Origin: Brevibacterium antiquum CNRZ 918
GTDB lineage: Bacteria > Actinomycetota > Actinomycetes > Actinomycetales > Brevibacteriaceae
Assembly: GCF_900169145.1 (NCBI RefSeq)
Contig: NZ_FXZD01000003.1
Location: 62,001-126,000, forward strand
Direction: 5' to 3'
DNA: 64,000 nt
Part shown: positions 53,675 to 63,413 of the stretch, piece by piece
Numbering within the stretch: position 1 is the first letter of the stretch
Layout of the letters: the number at the start of each line of letters is the position of its first letter
The notes under the pieces: model-generated
What the model saw: the letters and a program-made list of their open reading frames with translations, nothing else
What the model was told of the DNA's origin: nothing
Databases searched by the model: none
Program-made: the position numbers and the translations under genes

Positions 53675-53845
53675 CAAATGTGATCTCCACTACGTTCGGC
53701 CTCTTTTTCTGCAAAGTCAAACCGGCGATTCGGGTAGCGGGTTCCGGCGTTCGGGGCAAGTCCCCTGTCTGGTCAGTGCTGGCGGGCGGGGTCCGTACGT
53801 GCCCTGTGGGCATCCGAGAATTTCGGACTGATCCGCCTCGGTGGG

Positions 53846-53875
53846 TTGACTCCATCTCAGTTGCCTGCCTATGCT
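53846..53875 (+). promoter_or_regulatory. Promoter of the hyi gene
   Basis: TTGACT at 53846-53851, an 18-bp spacer and TATGCT at 53870-53875. The operator candidate begins about 14 bp after the -10 box. Confidence 0.55.
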
Positions 53876-53888
53876 TGATTTCATCAAA

Positions 53889-53904
53889 CGGAAACACCTT
53901 TCCA
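53889..53904. promoter_or_regulatory. Purine-region operator candidate 3 (YGGAAR-N4-YTTCCR)
   Basis: CGGAAACACCTTTCCA, a full match to the shared dyad. It lies 43 bp after the start of the -35 box and 51 bp before the hyi start codon. Confidence 0.65.
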
Positions 53905-53955
53905 CGATACGAAAACCTGGTAACCCGCACTCGCAGCGACGCGAAGGAGAATCCC

Positions 53956-54768
53956 ATGGCGACATTCGATTTCACCAATGCCGACAGCTACATCCTCAAC
54001 TGCTCCACCCTGCTCACCGAACTGCCCGTGATGGAGCGCGCCCAGGCCGCTAAGGACGCCGGTTTCAGCCAGGTCGAGTTCTGGTGGCCCTTCGACGGCA
54101 ACCCGACCCCCACCTCGGCGGAGGTCGATGAATTCATCGCTTCGCTGGACAGTGCAGGCGTCGAACTCAAGGGACTGAACTTCTGGGCCGGGAACATGGC
54201 CGCCGGTGACCGCGGCATGGTCTCGATCAAGGGCGCAGAGGCCGACTTCGCGAAGAACGTCGAGATCGTCGTCGAGATCGGCCGCCGCACAGGCTGCCGC
54301 GCCTTCAACGCCCTCTACGGCCTGCGCACCGAGGGCCAGACCCCTGAGGAGCAGGACGAGGTCGCGATCGAGAATCTCAAGTTCGCGGCCGACGCCGTCG
54401 CCGCCATCCAGGGGACCGTGCTCGTCGAACCCGTCTCCGGAGCCGATGACTACCCCCTCAAGCGTGCTTCCGACGCCGCCGAGGTGGTCCAGCGGGTCCG
54501 TGCTCAGGGCGTTGCCAACATCGCCGTCCTCGCCGACTTCTTCCATATGTCGATCAACGGTGACGACGTCGCCGCGGTCATCGAGGCCGATGCCGCGAAG
54601 TTCGGTCACATCCAGATCGCCGACGCCGCCGGCCGCGGGGCACCCGGCACGGGGGAACTGCCGCTCCAGGACTGGATCAACCGGTCCTACGAGCTCGGCT
54701 ACACCGGATCCATTGCACTCGAATACAAGCAGGATCGCGCCACCGCATTCGAATGGCTCGCGAACTGA
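53956..54768 (+). CDS. hyi: Hydroxypyruvate isomerase
   Basis: 270-residue TIM-barrel protein of the Hyi family. LTELPVMERAQAAKDAGFSQVEFWWPF at the N-terminus, GTVLVEPVSGADDYPL (metal-binding Glu), VLADFFHMSINGDD, GHIQIADAAGRGAPGTGELP and the final ALEYKQ match. It interconverts hydroxypyruvate and tartronate semialdehyde. The ATG at 53956 follows GAAGGAGAATCCC. It is first in a three-gene run hyi-glxR-gcl for glyoxylate use. Upstream sequence holds a promoter and an operator candidate. Confidence 0.92.
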   Translation: MATFDFTNADSYILNCSTLLTELPVMERAQAAKDAGFSQVEFWWPFDGNPTPTSAEVDEFIASLDSAGVELKGLNFWAGNMAAGDRGMVSIKGAEADFAKNVEIVVEIGRRTGCRAFNALYGLRTEGQTPEEQDEVAIENLKFAADAVAAIQGTVLVEPVSGADDYPLKRASDAAEVVQRVRAQGVANIAVLADFFHMSINGDDVAAVIEADAAKFGHIQIADAAGRGAPGTGELPLQDWINRSYELGYTGSIALEYKQDRATAFEWLAN

Positions 54769-54799
54769 ACGCCACACCCACTTCAGATAGGACATGAAC

Positions 54800-55687
54800 A
54801 TGAGCAAGACAATCGCATTCATCGGACTCGGAATCATGGGGTTGCCGATGGCCAAGAACCTCGTCAATGCAGGCTTCACCGTCCGCGGCTACAACCGTTC
54901 ACCGGAGAAGGCCGCAGACCTTGCCGCAGCAGGCGGCCAGGCCGCAGGGACCATCGCCGAGGCGGTCGACGGAGCCGATGTCATCATCACCATGGTGCCC
55001 GACTCCCCGGACGTCGAGGACGTGCTGACCGGCGACGAGGGCATCCTCGCCCACGCCAAGGCCGGCGCCTACTGGATCGACAACTCCACGATCCGCCCCG
55101 ACGTTGCGAAGAACCTGTCCGCCCAGGCTGCCCAGAAGGGCCTCAAGCCACTCGACGCACCCGTCTCCGGCGGCGAAGCAGGAGCGATCAACGGTGCGCT
55201 GTCGATCATGGTCGGAGGCGACAAGGGCCACTTCGATGCCGTGTCCGATGTCTTCGACGCCGTCGGCAAGACCATCGTCCTCGTCGGACCTTCGGGCTCG
55301 GGGCAGACCGTGAAGGCCGCGAACCAGCTCATCGTCGCCGGCAATATCGAACTCCTCGCCGAGGCGGTCGTCTTCCTCGAGGCCTACGGAGTCGAGACCA
55401 CCTCGGCGCTGCAGGTCCTCGGTGGAGGACTGGCCGGATCGAAGGTCCTCGACCAGAAGGGGCAGAAGATGCTCGACCGCTCCTTCGACCCCGGCTTCCG
55501 CCTGGAGCTGCACCACAAGGACATGGGCATCGTCACCGCCGCCGCCCGCGAGGCAGGGGTCGCGATTCCGCTCGGTTCGGCCGTCGCGCAGCTCGTCGCC
55601 TCGACCGTCCAGCAGGGCAACGGAGGACTCGACCACTCGGGTCTGTTCACCGTCGTCGAACAGCTCTCGGGCAAGAACCAGGACTGA
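54800..55687 (+). CDS. glxR: 2-hydroxy-3-oxopropionate (tartronate semialdehyde) reductase
   Basis: 295 residues from the ATG at 54800, seven bases after AGGA; the ATG at 54794 is too close to that site. The NAD(P)-binding motif is GLGIMGLPMAKNL (about 8-20). The substrate signature is DAPVSGGEAGAINGALSIMVGG (about 118-139). The catalytic Lys lies in GQTVKAANQ. It reduces tartronate semialdehyde, made by Gcl, to D-glycerate. It follows hyi by 31 bp. Confidence 0.94.
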   Translation: MSKTIAFIGLGIMGLPMAKNLVNAGFTVRGYNRSPEKAADLAAAGGQAAGTIAEAVDGADVIITMVPDSPDVEDVLTGDEGILAHAKAGAYWIDNSTIRPDVAKNLSAQAAQKGLKPLDAPVSGGEAGAINGALSIMVGGDKGHFDAVSDVFDAVGKTIVLVGPSGSGQTVKAANQLIVAGNIELLAEAVVFLEAYGVETTSALQVLGGGLAGSKVLDQKGQKMLDRSFDPGFRLELHHKDMGIVTAAAREAGVAIPLGSAVAQLVASTVQQGNGGLDHSGLFTVVEQLSGKNQD

Positions 55688-55721
55688 GCTGCCGCAGACA
55701 GCACTGAGCTGCCACAGACAG
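55683..55721. repeat. Tandem 20-bp duplication at the glxR stop
   Basis: ACTGAGCTGCCRCAGACAG occurs at 55683-55701 and 55703-55721. The first copy contains the glxR stop codon. Confidence 0.75.
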
Positions 55722-55771
55722 GGCGGGGCCATCGGCATAACGACACTGGCGGCCTCGTCCCACCACGAACC

Positions 55772-55799
55772 GAGCCGGCGACAGCGTCGTCGCCGGCTC
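55772..55799. terminator. Hairpin between glxR and gcl
   Basis: A perfect 11-bp stem, GAGCCGGCGAC at 55772-55782 with its complement at 55789-55799, and a 6-nt loop. No U-tract follows, so it may attenuate transcription or protect mRNA ends rather than fully stop transcription before gcl. Confidence 0.6.
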
Positions 55800-55808
55800 T
55801 CTGAACTC

Positions 55809-55853
55809 GGACCACTCGAATCCGGACCACTTGACTCCGGACCACTGACAAGA
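55809..55853. repeat. Three 15-bp tandem repeats upstream of gcl
   Basis: GGACCACT recurs at 55809, 55824 and 55839 in near-identical 15-bp units (GGACCACTNGANTCC). The last copy lies about 15 bp before the gcl start. Confidence 0.75.
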
Positions 55854-55863
55854 AGGAAGAACA

Positions 55864-57660
<1,797 letters not shown>

Positions 57661-57721
57661 TTGGGGCGCGGCCGGCGCGGCGCGGTTCAGTAGCCGCGCC
57701 AGATGTCGGCTGCACCACAAT

Positions 57722-57731
57722 TGGTATACCA
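57722..57731. promoter_or_regulatory. Perfect palindrome TGGTATACCA, candidate GntR/FCD operator
   Basis: A 10-bp perfect dyad 61 bp after gcl and 165 bp before allB. TGGTATACCA is the classical type of core bound by FCD-type GntR regulators. No such regulator gene is adjacent in this window. Confidence 0.5.
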
Positions 57732-57732
57732 T

Positions 57733-57776
57733 AGTCCCGGGAGCGTCGGAGGGTTGGTTCCGACACTCCCGGGACT
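57733..57776. terminator. Long hairpin between gcl and allB
   Basis: An 18-bp stem with one mismatch (57733-57750 with 57759-57776) and an 8-nt loop. It immediately follows the TGGTATACCA palindrome and probably ends the hyi-glxR-gcl transcripts. Confidence 0.75.
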
Positions 57777-57896
57777 TGTCTGACATGCTTGGCGAGACAC
57801 GTCGCAGCAGACATCGGGCATCGATGCCGTGGAAACGACCGGGATCGATGCCGAGCAGAGAACTTGGCCTGCGGGCCGATGAAACGAGGAGGATGC

Positions 57897-59276
57897 ATGA
57901 ACGTCGATGACGCCGGTACACAGGGTCCTGACCAGGACTTCGACCTGATCATTCGGGCACAGCGGGCAGTTCTGCCCGAGGGCGTGAGCGCGGCCGAGAT
58001 CGGCGTTCGTGCGGGCAAGATCGTCGAGGTCGCCACCGGGGGAGCGGTGCTCAGCGGTGCCGCCTCGGCGGATGCGAAGGTTGTCGACGTCGATGAGTCG
58101 CAGGTTCTCCTGCCCGGGCTCGTCGATTCGCACGTGCATGTCAATGACCCGGGCCGCAGCGAATGGGAAGGCTTCGCCAGCGCCACCCGCGCCGCAGCCG
58201 CCGGCGGGGTGACGACGATCGTCGACATGCCGCTGAACTCCCTGCCGCCGACCGTCAACGTCGAATCCCTCGACATCAAGCGCGAAGTAGCCGCATCCAA
58301 GGCATTCATCGATGTCGGCTTCTGGGGCGGGGCGATCCCCGGCAATACCGGTGACCTCAAGCCCCTCTTCGACGCGGGCGTCTACGGTTTCAAGTGCTTC
58401 CTCGAAGACTCGGGAGTCGATGAGTTCCCACCGCTGGAGCCAGATGAGCTGCGCGCCGATCTGGCCGAGCTCGCGAAGTACGACGGCCTGCTCATCGTCC
58501 ACGCCGAGGACCACTCGGTCATGGCCGAGGCCCCGAAGAACTCGGGCCGCAAGTTCAGCGACTTCCTCGCCTCCCGCCCGCGCGAGGCCGAGAACGTCGC
58601 GATCGCACGGGTCATCGAGGCCGCCCGCGAGACCGGTGCCCGCGCCCACATCCTGCACCTGTCATCGGCAGATGCGCTGCCGCAGATCGCCGCGGCCAAG
58701 GCCGAGGGCGTGAAGCTCACCGTTGAGACCTGCCCCCACTACCTCGTGTTCACCGCCGAGGAGATCCCGGACGGAGCGACGACGCACAAGTGCTGCCCGC
58801 CGATCCGTGAGGAATCCAACCGCGAGGCCCTGTGGCAGGGCCTGGTCGACGGCACGATCGACTGCATCGTCTCCGACCATTCGCCCTCGACGGCCGAACT
58901 CAAACTGCTCGACACCGGCGACTTCGGGGCAGCCTGGGGCGGAATCTCCTCGCTGCAGCTGGGTCTCTCCCTTGTATGGACCGAGGCCGCCAAGCGCGGC
59001 ATCGACCTCGCCGAGGTGGTGGCCTGGATGTCCAGTGCCCCCGCCTCCGTCGCTGGAGTGGAGAACAAGGGCGCGATCGCACTCGGCAACGACGCGGACT
59101 TCGCAGTCTTCGCTCCCGACGAGGAGTGGACGGTCGCAGCCGCCGAGCTCTACCACCGCAACCAGATCAGCGCCTACGACGCCCGCACCGTCCGCGGCGC
59201 CGTCAAGCAGACGATCCTCCGCGGCGCCCCCGTGAACTTCGACGAGCCCCAGGGCCACCTCCTCCGCGCCCGCTGA
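57897..59276 (+). CDS. allB: Allantoinase
   Basis: 459-residue amidohydrolase. Metal and active-site blocks are PGLVDSHVHVNDPGRSEWEGF (about 75-95), the Lys of YGFKCFLEDSGVDEFP (carboxylated bridge ligand), HAEDHSV, HILHLSSADAL, TCPHYL and the Asp of IVSDHSPS. It hydrolyses allantoin to allantoate. The ATG at 57897 follows GAGGAGGATGC and is preferred to the upstream ATG at 57879. It follows gcl after a palindrome and a hairpin, so it likely has its own promoter in 57777-57890. Confidence 0.94.
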   Translation: MNVDDAGTQGPDQDFDLIIRAQRAVLPEGVSAAEIGVRAGKIVEVATGGAVLSGAASADAKVVDVDESQVLLPGLVDSHVHVNDPGRSEWEGFASATRAAAAGGVTTIVDMPLNSLPPTVNVESLDIKREVAASKAFIDVGFWGGAIPGNTGDLKPLFDAGVYGFKCFLEDSGVDEFPPLEPDELRADLAELAKYDGLLIVHAEDHSVMAEAPKNSGRKFSDFLASRPREAENVAIARVIEAARETGARAHILHLSSADALPQIAAAKAEGVKLTVETCPHYLVFTAEEIPDGATTHKCCPPIREESNREALWQGLVDGTIDCIVSDHSPSTAELKLLDTGDFGAAWGGISSLQLGLSLVWTEAAKRGIDLAEVVAWMSSAPASVAGVENKGAIALGNDADFAVFAPDEEWTVAAAELYHRNQISAYDARTVRGAVKQTILRGAPVNFDEPQGHLLRAR

Positions 59277-59306
59277 GGCGCGCCTCGCAAGGGGCTTCAT
59301 CGTTAC

Positions 59307-59366
59307 AGCAACCTTCCGGGCGCTGAGCAACCTTTAGCGGGGTTGCTCAGCGCCCGGAAGGTTGCT
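59307..59366. repeat. Long palindromic element, left copy
   Basis: A perfect 26-bp stem (59307-59332 with 59341-59366) around an 8-nt loop TTTAGCGG. Each arm carries AGCAACC at both ends around a GC-rich centre. It lies between allB and the DUF559 gene. A second, inverted copy lies at 60503-60568 on the other side of that gene. Extra GGTTGCTGAG sequence occurs near 59390. Confidence 0.85.
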
Positions 59367-59504
59367 CAGTTTGATGACGCGAAGCATTCGGGTTGCTGAG
59401 GTACGAAGTTGTTGCTGACGATACGACCACCTCTGTGCACAGGTTTATCCACAGAATCGCGGAATATGTTGCTGTTTGCTGTTGAATGATGCAATTTAGT
59501 TGTT

Positions 59505-60506
59505 ATGTATGCGCACATCACCGCCGCACGTCTGGTTCGCTTGGGATTCTCTCGAGAGGAAATCCGGCGAGCGCTGCGCTGCTGCCTGCGCAGGGTGGCG
59601 CGAGGCCGATATGTCACCGAGTTCGTCTGCGCTGATGCAGCTCATAGCGAGCTTTGGGAATCGATCAAGAGCGGTTCCAGCAGTGAGTTCGTCCAATTCG
59701 GGGATATCCGGGACCAGGTCGAGAGACTCAAGGTACTTATCCGGGCTCGAGCAGAGCATCTTCAGGAGGGTCTGCTCAGTCGGCGTACTCCACGTGGAGG
59801 AGAAATCTTCAGCCACCTGTCCGCAGCGCTCATCCATGAACTGCCCGTGAGCTCCCTCAGCGAGCATCGGGTGGAAGTTGTACGGCCAAAGGTCAGCCGC
59901 ACTTATACCAATCTGCGGGTCCGGCGTCGTTTGATACCTCAAACCCAGATGGTCAAGATCGGCATATATGCAGTGACCTCACTGGAGCGGTCGCTCATCG
60001 ACGTAGCGCGTGACTATCCGCTGAGCGTCTCAGTGCCGATGCTCGACCATGCTTTGCGCTGTGGCTCTGCAGATCTCGACGATGTGAGGACGGTTGTCTC
60101 TGCCTGCGTTGAGATAGAGGGTTCGCGAAATGTGGAGAACGCTCTTGAGCTAGCCGACGGTCGTCGGGAATCCGTCGCCGAATCGGTCTGTGCTGTGCGA
60201 TTCTACGAGTTCGGAATTGTCGGATTCCTCCCACAGGTGAACATCTTCGACACTGCCCGGAACTGGTTGGGACGAGTCGACTTCTGCCATGAGAAGGCCA
60301 AGATCATCGTCGAGGTCGACGGAATGGGTAAGTACGGACTCGGCTCCGGGGATCCGAAGAAGGAGATCGAGAAGGAGAAGCTGCGGGAGTCGGCCCTCAG
60401 CGCCGCGGGCTATCTGGTGATCCGGTTGACCTGGAGGCAGCTCTACCGATCAGAGCTCTTCCATCACATCCTCAATGCAACTGCCACGCGGCTCTCGTCG
60501 AACTGA
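59505..60506 (+). CDS. AbiEi-like N-terminus plus DUF559 (Vsr-like) nuclease domain protein
   Basis: 333 residues. The N-terminal region (about 1-40: ITAARLVRLGFSREEIRRALRCC, RVARGRYV) looks like the AbiEi-type winged helix. The middle (about 100-215) includes SLERSLIDVARDYPLSVSVPMLDHALR. The C-terminal domain (about 235-325) reads VDFCHEKAKIIVEVDGMGKYG, then LRESALSAAGYLVIRLTWRQL. This is the DUF559/Vsr-like PD-(D/E)xK fold, with VDF and EVD supplying acidic residues. Such proteins are common in actinobacteria, with no proven role. It is flanked by inverted palindromes. The ATG at 59505 has no clear ribosome-binding site, and the upstream 60 bp are AT-rich compared with neighbours. Confidence 0.78.
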   Translation: MYAHITAARLVRLGFSREEIRRALRCCLRRVARGRYVTEFVCADAAHSELWESIKSGSSSEFVQFGDIRDQVERLKVLIRARAEHLQEGLLSRRTPRGGEIFSHLSAALIHELPVSSLSEHRVEVVRPKVSRTYTNLRVRRRLIPQTQMVKIGIYAVTSLERSLIDVARDYPLSVSVPMLDHALRCGSADLDDVRTVVSACVEIEGSRNVENALELADGRRESVAESVCAVRFYEFGIVGFLPQVNIFDTARNWLGRVDFCHEKAKIIVEVDGMGKYGLGSGDPKKEIEKEKLRESALSAAGYLVIRLTWRQLYRSELFHHILNATATRLSSN

Positions 60507-60568
60507 GCAACCTTTCGGGCGCGTAGCAACCTCGCTAAAGGTTGCCAAGCGCCGGGAAGGTTGCTCAG
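60503..60568. repeat. Long palindromic element, right copy (inverted)
   Basis: A 29-bp stem with four mismatches (60503-60531 with 60540-60568) around the loop TCGCTAAA. That loop is the complement of the left copy's loop except for one base, so the two elements are inverted relative to each other. It overlaps the DUF559 stop codon and may also act as a terminator toward bcp. Confidence 0.8.
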
Positions 60569-60588
60569 CCGTGCAAGAAGAGCTGGCT

Positions 60589-61056
60589 TCAGGCGCCGAG
60601 CTTCTCGCGGAGGCGGCGGACGTGGCCCTCGGCGTCGACGTTGTATTCGACGTCGCTGAGTGTTCCGTCTTCGGCGATGACGAAGGTTGAGCGCAGGGTG
60701 CCCTCGAAGGTGTTGCCGCCCACCGTCTTCTCTCCGAACGACCCGTAGGTCTTCGCGAGCTCCGCGCCGGGATCGGAGAGCAGTGGGAAGGTCAGGTGCT
60801 GGTCGTCCGTGAACGCCTGGAGTGCCTCGGCGTCATCGGGGGAGACCCCGAGCACCTGGAATCCTGCAGCGGCCAGGGACGAGAGGTTGCCGCGGAAGTC
60901 GCAGGCCTCGGTCGTGCAGCCGGGTGTCGCGGCCTCGGGGTAGAAGTAGAGGATGAACTTCTGTCCGGCGAAGTCCGCCTTCGAGTGGGTCTTTCCATTG
61001 GCGTCGGTGAGGGAGAAGTCGGGTGCGTTCTGTCCGACTTCGAGTTGTGTCGCCAT
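60589..61056 (-). CDS. bcp: Thioredoxin-dependent thiol peroxidase (bacterioferritin comigratory protein)
   Basis: 155-residue peroxiredoxin. The peroxidatic Cys47 (TPGCTTEACDF) is followed by the resolving Cys52 as in alpha-type Bcp/PrxQ. FYPEAATPGC and LLSDPGAELAKTYG are standard. It reduces hydrogen peroxide and organic hydroperoxides using thioredoxin. It lies 43 bp downstream of the glycerate kinase gene on the same strand. A convergent DUF559 gene ends 82 bp away. Confidence 0.95.
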   Translation of the reverse strand: MATQLEVGQNAPDFSLTDANGKTHSKADFAGQKFILYFYPEAATPGCTTEACDFRGNLSSLAAAGFQVLGVSPDDAEALQAFTDDQHLTFPLLSDPGAELAKTYGSFGEKTVGGNTFEGTLRSTFVIAEDGTLSDVEYNVDAEGHVRRLREKLGA

Positions 61057-61099
61057 GATGATGCGTCCTTTCGTGGGTGACTGCTTGTGCTGCTGGTGG

Positions 61100-62302
61100 T
61101 CAGTTCTGTTGCGCGCCCGCGGTACCTGCGCCCATTAGGCCCGCGCCCAAGAGCGCGCACGCGTGTGCCGCCGTGGCTTCGATGAGCTCTTCGGCGCGGT
61201 CGGAGAGCTCGGCGAGCTCGGCCGGGCCGGGTGCGATCGACAGTGCGGCGGTGATTCCTGCCTCGCGGCATTCGGCGGGACTGAGCGCGACGCGTCCGGC
61301 CACGACGATGATCCTCGCCGAGGCGGGGGCATGGTCCCGGACGGCCGCGACGACCTTCCCGCCCAGGGACTGGGAGTCGAAGGACCCCTCGCCGGTGAGC
61401 ACGATATCGGCCTTCGACAGGGCTTCGGTCAGGCCCACCGCCTCGGCGACCATGGTCGATCCGGGCACAACCTCGGCGCCCAGCAGGGTAGTCAGCGCCA
61501 GAGGGATGCCGCCGGCTGCACCGAAGCCAGGCGTCGCGGCCAGAGACAAGGCCTCGGCCGAGGAACCGGCGAGCACCTCGGCGAGGTGGGCCAGGCCGGA
61601 ATCGAGGACGGACACCGAGGAGGGGTCGGCACCCTTCTGCGGGCCGAAGACTGCGGCGGCACCGCGGGGGCCGGTGAGCGGATTGTCGACGTCGACGGCG
61701 ATGCGCCAGCGGACGTCGAGCGCGCGGGGGTCGAGCCCCGAGGAATCGACCGAGACCAGGGCTGACAGGCCGCCGCCGCCGGGGGCGACGGGCTCCCCGG
61801 AGGAGTCGCTGAACGTCGCGCCCAGAGCGGAGACGATGCCGACCCCGCCGTCGGTGCTCGCCGATCCGCCGATGCACAGCAGGATCTCTTCGACTCCCTG
61901 TGCCAGGACATGGCTGGCGATGAGCCCGACGCCATAGGTGCCAGCGCGCTCGGGCTGCAGCTCAACGTCGGAGACCTGGGGGAGGCCATTGGCCTGTGCC
62001 GCCTCGATGACTGCGGTCTTCCCGTCGGCGGAGATGCCGAACAGGGCGGTCGCGGGTCGCCCCAGGGCATCGACCACGTCGACCGAGCGGGCTGGCGTGC
62101 CCCACACTGCGAGCAGAGCGTCGAGGGTGCCCTCACCGCCGTCGGCGAAGGGCAGATCGGTGATCTGCGAGTCGGGGAACACTTGGCGGGCACCGCGCGC
62201 CAGGGCGGCTGCGGCGGCGGGGGCACCGGCCGAGCCCTTGAAGGAATCGGGGGCACAGACGATCGTTGGTCTTTCCCTGCTCATGACGTCATTCAACCTC
62301 AT
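61100..62302 (-). CDS. garK: Glycerate kinase (GarK/GlxK type)
   Basis: Up to 400 residues. IVCAPDSFKGSAGAPAAAAALARGA, PFADGGEGTLDALL, GIGGSASTDGGVGIVSALGA-like (LLCIGGSASTDGG) and VLTGEGSFDSQSLGGKV are diagnostic of the type-1 glycerate kinase family. It phosphorylates D-glycerate from GlxR, ending the glyoxylate branch. The ATG at 62302 is the longest start; the ATG at 62284 (MSRERP) sits closer to the family start but has GAGG 12 bases upstream. An operator candidate lies 77 bp upstream of the longer start. Confidence 0.93.
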   Translation of the reverse strand: MRLNDVMSRERPTIVCAPDSFKGSAGAPAAAAALARGARQVFPDSQITDLPFADGGEGTLDALLAVWGTPARSVDVVDALGRPATALFGISADGKTAVIEAAQANGLPQVSDVELQPERAGTYGVGLIASHVLAQGVEEILLCIGGSASTDGGVGIVSALGATFSDSSGEPVAPGGGGLSALVSVDSSGLDPRALDVRWRIAVDVDNPLTGPRGAAAVFGPQKGADPSSVSVLDSGLAHLAEVLAGSSAEALSLAATPGFGAAGGIPLALTTLLGAEVVPGSTMVAEAVGLTEALSKADIVLTGEGSFDSQSLGGKVVAAVRDHAPASARIIVVAGRVALSPAECREAGITAALSIAPGPAELAELSDRAEELIEATAAHACALLGAGLMGAGTAGAQQN

Positions 62303-62378
62303 TGTCGTGATATCGGCGGAGAGCGCTCAGCAGTCGGACCAGCCGATTCCACCATTCGCACAATCATTATCCACTCTG

Positions 62379-62394
62379 CGGAAGAAGTTTTCCA
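62379..62394. promoter_or_regulatory. Purine-region operator candidate 4 (YGGAAR-N4-YTTCCR)
   Basis: CGGAAGAAGTTTTCCA, a full match to the shared dyad, upstream of the glycerate kinase gene. No clear -35 box was found for this one. Confidence 0.6.
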
Positions 62395-62423
62395 AATTAG
62401 TGCCCCAGGTGATCGTTTGGGAT

Positions 62424-62452
62424 TTGACATCGAAGGCACCTCGGGCCACACT
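62424..62452 (+). promoter_or_regulatory. Promoter candidate of the uraD-uraH-uricase genes
   Basis: TTGACA at 62424-62429 with CACACT at 62447-62452 after 17 bp. The -10 box is weak. The spacing to the operator at 62466 equals that seen at the AzgA-type permease and hyi promoters. Confidence 0.45.
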
Positions 62453-62465
62453 CGAACCAGTTAAA

Positions 62466-62481
62466 TGGAAATATACTTCCG
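62466..62481. promoter_or_regulatory. Purine-region operator candidate 5 (YGGAAR-N4-YTTCCR)
   Basis: TGGAAATATACTTCCG, a full match to the shared dyad, 42 bp after the start of the -35 box and 56 bp before the uraD start codon. Confidence 0.65.
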
Positions 62482-62537
62482 AGATGTGAAACACGTTCTG
62501 AGACGGGCCAGCATCTCGATTTCTTCAGGAGGTCAGT

Positions 62538-63032
62538 GTGGACCTGAGCGAGTTCAATCAGCTCCCTGCCGATGACGCCCGAACGGCGTTGCGTCCATGC
62601 CTGGACGTCGACCGGTGGATCGATGGTGTCGTGGCCGCCCGGCCCTACTCCGACCTGGCCGCGGCCCTGGACTCGGCTCGCACAAGCGCGAACCCATTGA
62701 GCCCAGATGAGATCGCCCGTGCCATGTCTCACCATCCCCGGATCGGTGAGAAGGCCAAGGGGGCCTCCGCCGAGGCGGCCCATTCCTCTCGTGAGCAGGC
62801 TGGCCTGGGCTCCCTCGAAGGGGATGTTCAGGACCGTCTCGCCGCAGGCAACGCCGCCTACGAAGAGCGTTTCGACCGCGTCTTCCTCATCCGCGCCGCT
62901 GGACGCAGCCCCGAGGAGATCCTCGCTGAGCTTCAGCGCCGCATGTCCAACACCGACACCCAGGAGCTCGCAGAGGTCGGCGAGCAGCTGATCCAGATCG
63001 CCGCACTCAGACTCGAAGGAATACTTGCATGA
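62538..63032 (+). CDS. uraD: 2-oxo-4-hydroxy-4-carboxy-5-ureidoimidazoline (OHCU) decarboxylase
   Basis: 164 residues from a GTG with AGGAGGT five bases upstream. The catalytic His66 lies in MSHHPRIGEK, the family signature; SREQAGL and FLIRAAGRSPEEIL also match. It decarboxylates OHCU to S-allantoin, the last step after urate oxidation. Its stop overlaps the uraH start (ATGA). Confidence 0.94.
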   Translation: MDLSEFNQLPADDARTALRPCLDVDRWIDGVVAARPYSDLAAALDSARTSANPLSPDEIARAMSHHPRIGEKAKGASAEAAHSSREQAGLGSLEGDVQDRLAAGNAAYEERFDRVFLIRAAGRSPEEILAELQRRMSNTDTQELAEVGEQLIQIAALRLEGILA

Positions 63033-63352
63033 GCTTCATCTCCGCCCACGCACTCGACTCCACGCTCGGCACTCCTGCCGCTGACCTCGAGGTCACGCTG
63101 TACTCCGGTGCTGAGGTGATCGCGAACGCCCGCACGGACGGCAACGGTCGTGTCTCGGAATTCGGACCGGACCACCTCGGCGCCGGAGACTATCGGATCG
63201 TATTCGGTACCGGTGCCTACTTCGAGACCCAAGGGCAGGATCACTTCCATCCTCAGGTGACGATCGACTTCACGGTCAAGGCCGGTGAAGGCCACTATCA
63301 CATACCATTGCTGCTGAGCCCGTTCGCCTACAGCACCTACCGGGGAAGCTGA
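63029..63352 (+). CDS. uraH: 5-hydroxyisourate hydrolase
   Basis: 107-residue transthyretin-related protein. SAHALDSTLGTPAADLEVTLY at the N-terminus and HYHIPLLLSPFAYSTYRGS at the C-terminus, ending in the tetrapeptide YRGS that is diagnostic for hydroxyisourate hydrolase. It opens 5-hydroxyisourate to OHCU for UraD. It overlaps uraD by 4 bp and precedes the uricase gene by 188 bp. Confidence 0.95.
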   Translation: MSFISAHALDSTLGTPAADLEVTLYSGAEVIANARTDGNGRVSEFGPDHLGAGDYRIVFGTGAYFETQGQDHFHPQVTIDFTVKAGEGHYHIPLLLSPFAYSTYRGS

Positions 63353-63399
63353 GAAGCTGACACCACCCATACGACATCAGGGGAAGCAGGCCCCCTTAC

Positions 63400-63413
63400 A
63401 GGATCATGATCCT
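63400..63413. promoter_or_regulatory. Palindromes in the uraH-uricase gap
   Basis: AGGATCATGATCCT is a perfect 14-bp dyad. A second dyad, GGACGA-G-TCGTCC, follows about 30 bp later. They could be a regulator site or mRNA structure controlling uricase separately from uraD-uraH. Confidence 0.35.

Noticed and set aside
59277..60588. CRISPR array around the GGTTGCTCAG repeats
   Set aside because: The repeats are paired palindromes with a gene between them, not regularly spaced units with unique spacers.
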